Positions 17,459 to 24,902 of a DNA stretch of 24,902 nt are shown here, one piece after another. This stretch comes from Cytidiella melzeri. Its lineage: Eukaryota; Basidiomycota; Agaricomycetes; Polyporales; Irpicaceae. The DNA lies in contig JABYQR010000512.1 in the NCBI GenBank assembly GCA_022592445.1, forward strand, positions 1 through 24,902, written 5' to 3'. Made by a program: the position numbers and the translations under genes. Every line of letters begins with the position of its first letter. Position 1 is the first letter of the stretch. Under the pieces are notes generated by a model, which saw nothing but the letters and a program-made list of their open reading frames with translations, was not told the origin of the DNA and ran no database searches.

Positions 17459-19411
17459 AGCACGAATATGAAGTAGTTCATTGAAGTGCTTGAGTTTTTC
17501 GAGAGGTAGTGCTTTAGTAAGTGTATCAGCACGTTGATCGTTAGAAGATATGTGATGAATAGTTATATACTTCTTGAGTACACGATCGCTGATGAAATTC
17601 TTACGAATCTCGAAGTGTTTAGTTCGTTGCGAATGTTGCTCGTCAGGTGAGCTAACAATGGCAATAGTTGATGCACTGTCAGTATACATTTTGACAGGGT
17701 CCATAGTAGAGTTAAGTAGTTCGTCAATGAGTGCTTTTAGATATATAGCTTCAGTTGACGCATGCGCTAAGGCATATAATTCGGCTTCGGTGACCGATAG
17801 TGTTACTAGTGAACCACGCTTACTTGACCAAGAGATAAGCGAGTCATTATATGTGAAGGTGTAGCCCATTATTGGTTTATTGCCGTATGTAGTCATACCG
17901 TCAGAATCAGCGTATCCGACAAGTGAAGTATTAGTAGTAGTTGCTTGGTTTCCTAGGACAAGCCAGTAATCGCACGTTCCCTTCAAGTATAGGTAACACT
18001 GTTTAGCTGCAGCGAAGTGTTCCTTAGAAGGGTCAGCTAAGTATCGTGCAAGTTGACCAGTGCAGTATGCAACGTCTGGTCGAGTACAGTCAGCAACGTA
18101 TTGTAAACCACCGACTAAAGACATGTATTGTTTAATAGCGTCAGCGTCCTGACGAGGTTCTTTCGAGTCACGGGGGGCTAAGTTGTGCTCGTGTATCATA
18201 GGCGTACGGCGTGTATGATCGTGGTCAAAGTTGTTTCGTTTAAGTATAGTTTGGATATAATCGCGTTGACGAAGCTTGATAACACCAGAGGCTTTGTTGT
18301 AATCGATTTCCATGCCAAGCATCCAGTGGATAGTGCCACCGTTTGTTACCTCGACATGTTGTCTAAGTGCTATCTCAAATTGTTCAGCGACGACAGAAGT
18401 GATAGTACAGAGAGTAATATCGTCGACATGAACAGCGAGTATAAGTATTAGTTTTTCTCCCCTATAAAGGTAGAAGACAGCGTTATCATAGTCTGAACGC
18501 TTAAGTCCAAGTTGGAAAAGTATATCGCATAGTACCTTGTACCAGCGACGTCCGGCTTGTTTAAGGCCATAGATAGTTTTGCGTAATTTAAGTACCCAGC
18601 CCTTAGGCAAGTTGGGCAGTAAGTCGCCAGGCGGCGGACGAAGATAAAGATCTTCATCATCGTTAATTTTACCGTATAAGTAAGCAGACTTAACGTCGAG
18701 TTGGTTAATCTCGAAGTGTAGTGAAGCTGCAAGTGTGAGTATGAGTCGCATAGAACTCATGCGCGCGACTGGAGCGAACAAGTCGTTTGCATAGTAATCA
18801 ATACCATCGCGCTGAGAGTATCCTTGCGCAACAAGTCTTGACTTGAGTTTAGTAACTTTGCCATGTTCGTACTTAGTCTTGTAGACAAAGCGAGAACCAG
18901 TAATGTTGGCATTTGGCGGCGGGATACAGTATTCCCAAGTGCCGAGTTGTTCGAGTGTATCAACCTCAAGTTTCATAGACTTAAACCAATCATCTTTGAG
19001 AGGATGATTAAGTACATCTTTGAAAGTGACAGGGTCACCGACGTCCTCAGCATAGTAAGCGTTAAACTCAGTTAAGTAGAAAGCAATGTTAGTGTCTACT
19101 TCGTCGTAGTTTAGTCCACGAGCTTTACGCGATAGTTGAGGAGTTCTGTTGGAACGCCTTGGACCAGTAGGGTCAGGCTCGTCGATTTCCATTGGTTCTA
19201 TGTGAGGGTTGTCCTCAAGTTCAAGTTGTTTTTTAGTAGTAAGTTTTTCGACATTTGGTTCTTTCTCCCCTTCAATTCGTATCGTAGAGTCAACGAATTG
19301 CAAGTTACGTTCAACTCCAACACGTTGTCCGAAGTAAACGTAGTGACCTTTAGAGTGTTCAGCGAAGCCTATCCAGACTCCCCTTTTACCCTTAGATGCT
19401 AGTTTATTTGT
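17456..19411 (-). CDS. Copia pol, C-terminal part: integrase tail, reverse transcriptase, RNase H
   Basis: The longest open piece of the copia pol (about 650 residues, no own start codon: it continues the upstream frame after a break near 19405-19411). Residues counted from the GTG codon at 19435: an integrase C-terminal segment ends with KGKRGVWIGFAEHSKGHYVYF-type sequence; RT runs 150-345 with D247 in NQLDVKSAYLYG, the motif TIYGLKQAGRRWY and VDD at 337-339; RNase H runs 505-640 with D510 (GYADSDG), E550 (TEAELYALA), D586 (YTDSAST) and D637 (NDQRADTLTK). All catalytic residues are present. The stop overlaps the polypurine tract. The frame differs from the integrase core by single-base shifts, so this copy cannot make a full polyprotein unless the breaks are sequencing errors. 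Confidence 0.88.
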   Translation of the reverse strand, partial: TNKLASKGKRGVWIGFAEHSKGHYVYFGQRVGVERNLQFVDSTIRIEGEKEPNVEKLTTKKQLELEDNPHIEPMEIDEPDPTGPRRSNRTPQLSRKARGLNYDEVDTNIAFYLTEFNAYYAEDVGDPVTFKDVLNHPLKDDWFKSMKLEVDTLEQLGTWEYCIPPPNANITGSRFVYKTKYEHGKVTKLKSRLVAQGYSQRDGIDYYANDLFAPVARMSSMRLILTLAASLHFEINQLDVKSAYLYGKINDDEDLYLRPPPGDLLPNLPKGWVLKLRKTIYGLKQAGRRWYKVLCDILFQLGLKRSDYDNAVFYLYRGEKLILILAVHVDDITLCTITSVVAEQFEIALRQHVEVTNGGTIHWMLGMEIDYNKASGVIKLRQRDYIQTILKRNNFDHDHTRRTPMIHEHNLAPRDSKEPRQDADAIKQYMSLVGGLQYVADCTRPDVAYCTGQLARYLADPSKEHFAAAKQCYLYLKGTCDYWLVLGNQATTTNTSLVGYADSDGMTTYGNKPIMGYTFTYNDSLISWSSKRGSLVTLSVTEAELYALAHASTEAIYLKALIDELLNSTMDPVKMYTDSASTIAIVSSPDEQHSQRTKHFEIRKNFISDRVLKKYITIHHISSNDQRADTLTKALPLEKLKHFNELLHIRA

Positions 19412-19614
19412 GCGATATTGTCGTATACAATGCACGGCTGACCGAAGACTTGAAGTCCATCAAGGTTAGCGTCTGTGCCATATCGCTTAAAGTAAGGAGT
19501 TTTGTAGTTAAGTATAGTACGAGGAGAACGATTGTACACATACATCGCGTATAATGCAGCGTACCACCATAGTCGATTTGGTAAGATGCAGTATGCAGGT
19601 TTACTCGAATCAAG
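19405..19614 (-). pseudogene. Copia pol, integrase C-terminal stretch in a third frame
   Basis: Between the integrase core and the RT piece the coding potential moves to the third frame: it reads LPNRLWWYAALYAMYVYNRS, then YKTPYFKRYGT and VFGQPCIVYDN, the expected copia integrase sequence after the catalytic Glu, until TAG at 19399-19401. It is bounded by breaks at about 19614 (next to AAC-TTG) and about 19408 (in CAAATAAAC). Each is explained by loss of one base. Confidence 0.75.
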
Positions 19615-21173
19615 TTCATAATAGTTTGATGTACACGCTCAGCAACACCGTTTTGCTGAGGAGTATCATGTACAGTAAGACGTAGTATAGTTCCTTGAGT
19701 TTTTAAGTAAGCAGTCATAGCTTTACTGGTAAAGACACCGTCGTTATCGGCTTGAAGTATCTTGACACGAATACCATATTGCGTCAAAAGTTCAGTAGAG
19801 AAAATGACCCATTGAGTATAGGCGTCATCTTTAGTAACTAGTGGTGCAAGTACTAACCATCTAGTAGCATCGTCGACGATAGTCAACCAGTATTTGTGTT
19901 TACCAGTAATCGACGCTGTGGGTAGAGGCCCAAAGATGTCGATATGAAAGTGATCTCCGAAAGCTTCAGCTAATGATGAAGAACGAAGTTTGGGTACAGT
20001 ATTGCGATGGATATTGTTAAGTAAACAATCCTCGCACGGAGTTTCAGTATGGTCAGTTATATGATCAGTAATGATTGACGAAGTTTGAAGTAGTTTCTTG
20101 ATCATGAAGTAACTGAGATGACCGAGTTTTTTATGTAGTTCAAGTAAAGTAATGCCAGTTCTATGCACGCTTGCTAAAGAAGTCACTCGAGTTGATGATA
20201 GCGTGTATAAATCATTTGATTTTCTAACAACAGCCACACAAGTCGAGTTCGAGTCGTATATAGTACAAAGATTGTGATAAAAAGTAAAACGATAATCAGA
20301 GTCCAATTTTCCAACGCTGATTAAAGTAAAAGGTAGAGTTGAGTTGAAGTAGACGTTCTTTAGCAGGAGTTCAGTAAGCTTACCACTTTCCTGTTCCACC
20401 TCGAGTACCATGTCACCAGCGAGTTTCAAAACTAGTTGTTCTGAGTTGGCAACAGTCAGTACGATAGTTGGTACGGAGTGGACATTGAAAAGTAAGTCTC
20501 GATACGGCGTACAGTGTATAGTCGCGCCAGTATCAAGAATATGTACCGACTCGTCTGTTGACGAAGTCGCATACAGCGGAAGTAGAGTATGAAAAGTGGT
20601 AGTAGTAAGTGAAGTACTTACGTGCATAGTGACGTCGGACTCAGAGAGAGCCGACACCCACGCGCTCTGGTTGCGACGAGGAGTAGTTGTCGACGGACCA
20701 GCAACAGCGGGAGTAGCAACAGCAGCGGCGGCAGTGGCAGCTTTGCCCTTGGCACCAGCAGCAACAGACTTCCGGGTGATACCCTTCCTCTTCATCGCCT
20801 CCTTGGACTTCTCTGTCCAGGGCGAAGGGCAAGTAGGCGTCGTGTGGCCTGTCTCGTTGCAGTTGTAACACTTCATCTTCGAAGTGTCACGAACGGACTT
20901 CTCCTTCGAGTAAGGAGCGGCGGCCGCACGAGCGGAGGAAGTGGCTTTTGCCGGACGTTCGACACGTTTGTCGACTGCTGGCGACGCGGCGGATGAACCA
21001 CCAGCGGGCCTATCGCGAGGAACGAGGGTTGACGAACCCTTGGACCAAGAGCGGTCAAGTGGATGAGCGAGTCGCCAACTATGAAAGTCGCGGCGGAGCT
21101 CAACGCTCAGAGAAATGGGATTGTAGTCGTACTTCTCGCCCGCGGAGTACGGGAACGCACACCAGCCTCGTAG
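19614..21173 (-). CDS. Copia Gag C-terminus (zinc knuckle), protease and integrase core
   Basis: An open frame with first ATG at 20876 but coding-like sequence from about 21165 (CAFPYSAGEKYDYNP). From that ATG: a CX2CX4HX4C zinc knuckle at residues 3-16 (RNA packaging); an Ala-rich linker at 39-60; the aspartic protease motif LDTGA with D115; a pre-integrase zinc motif H248, H253, C281, C284; and the integrase catalytic triad D313 (HIDIFGPL), D377 (QADNDG) and E413 (QQNGVAER), with the D and E exactly 35 residues apart. The frame remains open to 19404, but after residue 420 it no longer reads as integrase, so the true coding path leaves it there. Confidence 0.87.
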
Positions 21174-22195
21174 CTAGCGCGAGTATGCGCATAGGCGGGG
21201 GGAATGATGCCGACGAGGGCGGAGTAGAAGATGTGTTGGGGGAATTCGATACCCTTGGACAGAATCTTCGAGTACAAGTTGTGCGCGTCGTCGAGTAGTT
21301 TGTCCATTTCGTGGACAGGACGGCGGAGGGAGAAAAGTTGGAAGATTTCGTTCGCGTCCGACATAGTGGAAGTTGGCTCGAACCGTTCGGAGAGTTTCTC
21401 CATGAGTCTGTGCGGCGCGGTCTCGTTGAGATAGTTGGCCATCACAGAGTCTGCAATGTGTCCAGCCAGGACGTTGAAGACGGCCCGTTGGACCTCTTGA
21501 GGAATGGTAAGACCACCCCTGTAGCTATAGAAGTCGACGATGGTCGACATCGCAGTATCGACGCGGAATTTCCACATCGGCCAGGTATCAGGACCTGTAA
21601 GTTTGCCAACGTCTGCGAAGGCTTTGTGGACGTCGCTAAGCGACATAGTATACTCCACGTCGTGCTTTGGAGGCACGGAAAGTAGGGACGACACTGCTCG
21701 CGCAGAGTCAGTGGGGCCAGATGGCGAGGGGGACGTTGCACGACGGGCTCTGGGCAGTTTGCCCCTTCACCTTTCGTGCGCCTCGTCATCGTCCATAGGA
21801 TCGTCACTATCGTCCGACGATGGCTTAGTGGTGTGACGACGGGCGAAGTCGTCGCGGAGTGTGTCGAAAGGAGTGCGACGGCGATCAGAGGGAGGAGCTG
21901 AGACTCGACGTGATGCCGTGTTGCGGGCAGTGGGATGGTCGACGACGGCAGAGGTAGAAGCGACGTTGGGAGCGTCGTCGGAAGGTGCAGGCCCTGGGGT
22001 AACAGCGCGAGAAGCGGAAGACATTGTTGGTTGTTGAAGAGGGGTAGGAGCAGGAGGAGGAGTAGGAGTAGGAGTGAAGACCGGGGTACGTCTCCTGCGA
22101 GTTGTACGAGGGATAGTGCCTCGAAGAAAGTCGGTTTGTTTTCGTTCGCGCGTAGAACGACGAGGTTGAGGCTGATCAGTAGGATCAGAGCTCAT
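21107..22195 (-). pseudogene. Copia Gag, N-terminal part, with in-frame TGA and frame break
   Basis: Starts at ATG 22195. The first 142 residues are rich in Arg, Pro, Ser and Thr (PTPTPPPAPTP) and end in an acidic patch. A TGA at 21769-21767 interrupts, then the same frame continues without further stops into the Gag domain (LTGPDTWPMWKFRVDTA, then FEPTSTMSDANEIFQLFSL), as in UBN2-like copia Gags. Near 21165 the frame breaks: the zinc-knuckle part lies one base out, and this frame ends at 21107. The Gag could also start at a Met after the TGA (in EYTMSLSD), which would make the upstream ORF dispensable. Confidence 0.75.
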
Positions 22196-22281
22196 CAACT
22201 AGTGGGCACGCGGCGGATTAACCACCAGCGGGCAGAGAGTGAGTGCAGATAGTAATATGAGTGAGGTAGTGAGCTTATCCG
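22196..22281 (-). other. Copia leader between PBS and gag
   Basis: Short untranslated stretch. It holds a 26-bp sequence (22208-22233) that recurs with one mismatch inside the gag coding region at 20984-21009. Confidence 0.6.
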
Positions 22282-22293
22282 GGGCTCATAACC
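22282..22293 (-). other. Primer-binding site for half-tRNA(iMet)
   Basis: Directly inside the 5' LTR. The plus strand reads GGGCTCATAACC, which is the anticodon-arm sequence of the initiator methionine tRNA (anticodon CAU). The element RNA would therefore pair with the 3' end of a 5' half of tRNA(iMet), as known for Drosophila copia and yeast Ty5, not with the tRNA 3' CCA end. Confidence 0.8.
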
Positions 22294-22464
22294 TGTTAGA
22301 AGGCTATGAAAGTAGTGGAGAGCGTTGAGAGAGCGAGTCTGAGAGAGATCACACAGTGGGAGTTGGGTATCAAAAGTGCGTAACGTTGCATTGATCAGTT
22401 TTAGTCTTATATACGGTAACTACAGCGCCCGTACGTTGAGCGTCTAATTTAATATAGTCGAACA
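22294..22464 (-). repeat. Copia 5' LTR with promoter
   Basis: 171 bp. On the minus strand it begins TGTTCGACTATATT and contains a TATA box (GTATATAAGAC, 22407-22413 in window coordinates), from which transcription would proceed leftward through gag and pol. Confidence 0.93.
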
Positions 22465-22469
22465 GACAA
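22465..22469. other. Target-site duplication, right copy (GACAA)
   Basis: Identical to 17273-17277. Perfect agreement supports a single undisturbed insertion. Confidence 0.9.
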
Positions 22470-22731
22470 CAGGACTAGAAACCCATGAGTGCCTAGGCAC
22501 GTAGACAGGTAACTGGTTCTGGCCGGACTTAGGGTCAGTGTAATACTGATCCGCCAACCATTTGCCGCATGGGTGGAACCATGACGGAGATCCTTACACC
22601 ACCGGACCTGGAGAGAGAGTCCAGGCCGACGCCGGCACTACCCCACGCACACACAGGACCTCTCCTTTATGGAGATTTGTTTCGCACACCGCTGAGCTGT
22701 CAAGCTCATCACGCATTGTCACACAGTCACC
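22470..22731 (+). other. Gypsy leader, right-hand part
   Basis: Non-coding sequence between the copia insertion and the ATG at 22732. With 17185-17277 it would form one leader of about 350 bp. No intact tRNA gene or clear primer-binding site is visible here. Confidence 0.5.
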
Positions 22732-23547
22732 ATGCCTATTTCCCGCTTCATCGCTGCTAGGTCTGGCCGCAAGGCCCCCTACTCCATTCCTGTCTGTAAT
22801 GAAGTCACTGGACTTCAGGAACGCCTTACAGTCTCCAAGGAGACACTCGACAAGTTCAAAGACGCTGGCAAGCCTCGCTGGCTCAAGTACCCCGACAACA
22901 AGCCTCTCATCAAGAGGATCGACCTCGAGGAGCAGGCTCGTACCACCATTGAGCATGAAGAGAACCAGGCTCGCATGAGACAGGTCTCTCATCTCATGTC
23001 TCAACTTAGCCTTCTCGATCGTATCGAGAAGCAAGAGAAGCAGGAAGCTGAAAAGCTTTCTCTCCTCCAGCGTATCAAGGAGCGCAACCAACGCGCTTAC
23101 ATTCCCACTCCCTCTCCTCTTCCCGCTTCTCTCCACTTCCGTAAAACGAAGTTAATACTTCGTCAAGAGGAGCTCGAACCGATGATCACAGCAGCCTGTC
23201 AAAGGCTTGAACCCGTGCTCAAGAAGCTGGACGCCTCTTTCTCGAGTGGTGGGCAATCATCTAACCACCAGCTCAACACTCGCAGGGAGAAAGCTCAGCT
23301 GCTGATTGGCCATGTATTCATGGTTGAACAGTGGTTCAAGGAGAATCACACGGACAAGATGACAAATAGGGAATGGAGGATGTTGAAAAAGGACTTGAAA
23401 AGTTTAGGCAGGATTAGTTTTGTAGACATACATCGGAGATGGGGTTACATACTAGAGTTGCTAGAAGGGCTGTTCGACATGAACACCTTTGTATATGCGG
23501 AAATGGAACAAAATGTATGGGCTGACAAGCCTCATTTTACTCGGTGA
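22732..23547 (+). CDS. 271-residue protein of unknown function, upstream of the gypsy gag
   Basis: Starts in a strong context (CACCATGC). I do not recognise the family. The N-terminal 60 residues are basic (ISRFIAARSGRKAPYS). Residues 70-125 are a charged, coiled-coil-like helix (IEHEENQARMRQ, RIEKQEKQEAEKLSLLQRIK). A Pro-rich stretch (YIPTPSPLP) follows, then a helical C-terminal domain (REKAQLLIGHVFMVEQWF, DIHRRWGYILELLEGLFDM). There is no Cys/His cluster, protease motif, signal peptide or membrane segment. It ends 134 bases before the gag ATG and lies in another frame. It may be an accessory or Gag-like N-terminal protein of the gypsy element; a captured host gene is an alternative. Confidence 0.65.
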   Translation: MPISRFIAARSGRKAPYSIPVCNEVTGLQERLTVSKETLDKFKDAGKPRWLKYPDNKPLIKRIDLEEQARTTIEHEENQARMRQVSHLMSQLSLLDRIEKQEKQEAEKLSLLQRIKERNQRAYIPTPSPLPASLHFRKTKLILRQEELEPMITAACQRLEPVLKKLDASFSSGGQSSNHQLNTRREKAQLLIGHVFMVEQWFKENHTDKMTNREWRMLKKDLKSLGRISFVDIHRRWGYILELLEGLFDMNTFVYAEMEQNVWADKPHFTR

Positions 23548-23660
23548 CAACTTCCTGAAAAGAATCTAATGTGTGAAAACAACTCTGACAAGAGTTCAAT
23601 GTGTGAAAAGTGGTGTTTCTCTTCTTCTTATACTAGAAATAGTATTTCGCTTATCCTTTG

Positions 23661-23676
23661 CTAACTAAGAAATTAG
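23661..23676 (+). other. Candidate branch point and splice acceptor before gag
   Basis: CTAAC at 23661-23665 is followed 10 bases later by AAATTAG ending at 23676, six bases before the gag ATG. This is close to a textbook fungal 3' splice site. A partner donor inside the 271-aa ORF that would keep a fused frame was not found, but a donor in the leader could give a separate gag mRNA. Confidence 0.4.
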
Positions 23677-23681
23677 AAGCA

Positions 23682-24902
23682 ATGGCCACTCAATCCAATG
23701 CAGGATCCAATGCTGCCCCCGCTGCTGCCAACCTTACCCACTCTGTTCCTTTTGGGAAAATCACTCCCATCATCTATAACCCTTCAGTTGAAAACTTCGA
23801 GCAGCACATATTCCACGGCCTCAATATAGCCCAAAGGGCCTTCACCCGCACTGTTGAGGGAGAAGCAACTACGACCATTGTTCACAATATGATGAATCAG
23901 ATGGTTCTTCTATGGAACAATCAACTGTCGTTGTTGGAGGATAACCTCCAGGAATACGTCGATAAGGTTGCTCAAGACCTTTACTCACAATGTGCTGCAG
24001 ATACACAAGTCCAGCGGATGGACACTGACCTCGACATGGTCAAAACGACGATCACTAACGTGGTCAATCAAATCAACCAGCTTCCCTTGTCGCAAGGACA
24101 AGGAGGATCCTCGCGCCAGCCTAAGATTGGCGAACCCCCTGAGTTCAACGGCACCGATGGCAAAGTCAAGTTCAACGAGTGGTTGAACAAGATTTCTCTG
24201 TGGCTTGTCCACGAGAACGTTGCTACAGCCAGGCAACGTATTGCCGTTGTGATGAACTGGCTCTCAGGCGCGGCGGCTCAATACATGGAGCCGTGGATCA
24301 AGAAGCTCACGAAGGGTCAGACGATCGAAACGTGGGAAGAGTTTGAAAATGAGCTCAAGGTACAACACGGTCAACGGGACGACAAGGAGGGCGCTCGAAA
24401 GGAGCTTAACGCCTTGTTTAACAATACGGATCTGGCGCACAAGAACTTCGTCAAGTACGCGGAACGCTTCCGTACGCTTGGAAGGCTTTCTGGATACGAG
24501 GACAACTTGCTAATTCACAAGCTCAAGCACGTCATTGAGAAGGATATGAGGCTCGTCATGATTGGGAAAGATGAAAATCAAATCCCTACCACATGGCCTC
24601 AGTTCCTCGACCTCTTGCTCGACATCCACAAGAAGGTCTATCCGGAGAAAGCGCAGGGCCAGATCTTTGCGAAGGAAAAGGATACGTCCACTCCTATGGA
24701 GGTGGACGCTGCGGACAAAAAGAAGAAGAAGAACGAGAAGCGGAACAAGGGCAAGGGCAAAGAGGTGAACTCAACTGAAAAGTCGGAGAAGTTCTGCCAC
24801 ATCCACAAGTCAAAAGGACATAACACGGATGAGTGCAACCTCAACGGCCTCAAGAAGAAGCCCGATGACAAGAAGAAGGAAGGGAAGAAGGATGGAAAGT
24901 CT
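23682..24902 (+). CDS. Ty3/gypsy Gag, runs off the window
   Basis: Open from ATG at 23682 to the last base (407 residues, no stop). Residues 60-135 are helical (possible oligomerisation). A retrotransposon Gag capsid domain spans about 148-320 (KIGEPPEFNGTDGKVKFNEW, then AVVMNWLSGAAAQYMEPW and FVKYAERFRTLGRLSGYEDN). Lys-rich tracts lie at 346-362 and 391-407, flanking a zinc-knuckle-like motif C372-X2-H375-X4-H380-X4-C385, in which His takes the place of the second Cys. Its role would be to form the particle and package the RNA. Pol is expected further right. Translation may depend on splicing or reinitiation because the 271-aa ORF precedes it on any unspliced mRNA. Confidence 0.88.
   Translation, partial: MATQSNAGSNAAPAAANLTHSVPFGKITPIIYNPSVENFEQHIFHGLNIAQRAFTRTVEGEATTTIVHNMMNQMVLLWNNQLSLLEDNLQEYVDKVAQDLYSQCAADTQVQRMDTDLDMVKTTITNVVNQINQLPLSQGQGGSSRQPKIGEPPEFNGTDGKVKFNEWLNKISLWLVHENVATARQRIAVVMNWLSGAAAQYMEPWIKKLTKGQTIETWEEFENELKVQHGQRDDKEGARKELNALFNNTDLAHKNFVKYAERFRTLGRLSGYEDNLLIHKLKHVIEKDMRLVMIGKDENQIPTTWPQFLDLLLDIHKKVYPEKAQGQIFAKEKDTSTPMEVDAADKKKKKNEKRNKGKGKEVNSTEKSEKFCHIHKSKGHNTDECNLNGLKKKPDDKKKEGKKDGKS

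Larger units (their letters stand above)
17278..22464 (-). mobile_element. Complete Ty1/copia LTR retrotransposon, nested in the gypsy leader
   Basis: A 5187-bp element with 171-bp LTRs at each end, both TGTT...AACA. GACAA lies directly outside both ends (17273-17277 and 22465-22469), a perfect 5-bp target duplication. The order Gag, zinc knuckle, protease, integrase, RT, RNase H on the minus strand is that of Ty1/copia (integrase before RT). The LTRs differ at 3 of 171 positions, so the insertion is fairly recent. The coding part needs one stop and three frame breaks to be bridged. It sits between the gypsy LTR and the plus-strand 271-aa ORF. Confidence 0.95.

Noticed and set aside
18185..20996. 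Plus-strand open frames opposite the copia pol
   Set aside because: Antisense shadows of conserved protease, integrase and RT sequence.
22279..22293. A tRNA gene at the copia border
   Set aside because: Only the anticodon-arm sequence is present, with no acceptor, D or T arms; it is a primer-binding site.

Overview
The window looks like a transposon-rich stretch of a filamentous fungal genome, most likely a mushroom-forming basidiomycete (Agaricomycetes). This is inferred from a Tad-like LINE, Ty1/copia and Ty3/gypsy LTR elements, and two host-style genes with short (about 51-76 nt) GT-AG introns. No rRNA, tRNA gene, CRISPR array or bacterial operon structure was seen.

Layout. (1) 1-5492: a LINE whose 1746-residue ORF is intact (endonuclease, reverse transcriptase, RNase H, C-terminal zinc motif), with a 14-A tail. 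(2) 5493-6985: no gene I can support. (3) 6986-8176, minus strand: a spliced gene for a small secreted protein with a Ser/Thr-rich stretch and two related C-terminal repeats; TATA box, 5' UTR intron and coding intron can all be placed. (4) 8570-9200: a degenerate tandem repeat. (5) 9586-13975: a large composite palindrome. Two arms of about 1.8 and 2.06 kb face each other, each holding a 143-bp minisatellite, and a 253-bp segment lies at the centre and again, inverted, at the right end. (6) 14207-15303: a spliced minus-strand gene of unrecognised family, converging on a decayed plus-strand coding fragment. (7) 15374-15867: a truncated copy of a gypsy-type LTR. (8) 16226 to the window end: a Ty3/gypsy-type element on the plus strand (5' LTR, leader, a 271-aa ORF of unknown function, then Gag running off the end). 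(9) 17278-22464: a complete Ty1/copia element on the minus strand, nested in the gypsy leader, with 171-bp LTRs, a perfect 5-bp target duplication and a half-tRNA(iMet) primer-binding site. Its LTRs differ at only 3 positions, yet its reading frame carries one in-frame stop and three single-base-type frame breaks.

How it fits together: the gypsy LTR carries a TATA box pointing into the 271-aa ORF and gag, and the copia element splits that leader, so this gypsy copy is probably silenced or mis-transcribed. The copia element contains the usual Gag, zinc knuckle, protease, integrase, RT and RNase H order. The palindrome would fold into long double-stranded RNA if transcribed. The least explained parts are the palindrome architecture, the extra ORF before the gypsy gag, and the two spliced genes of unknown family.
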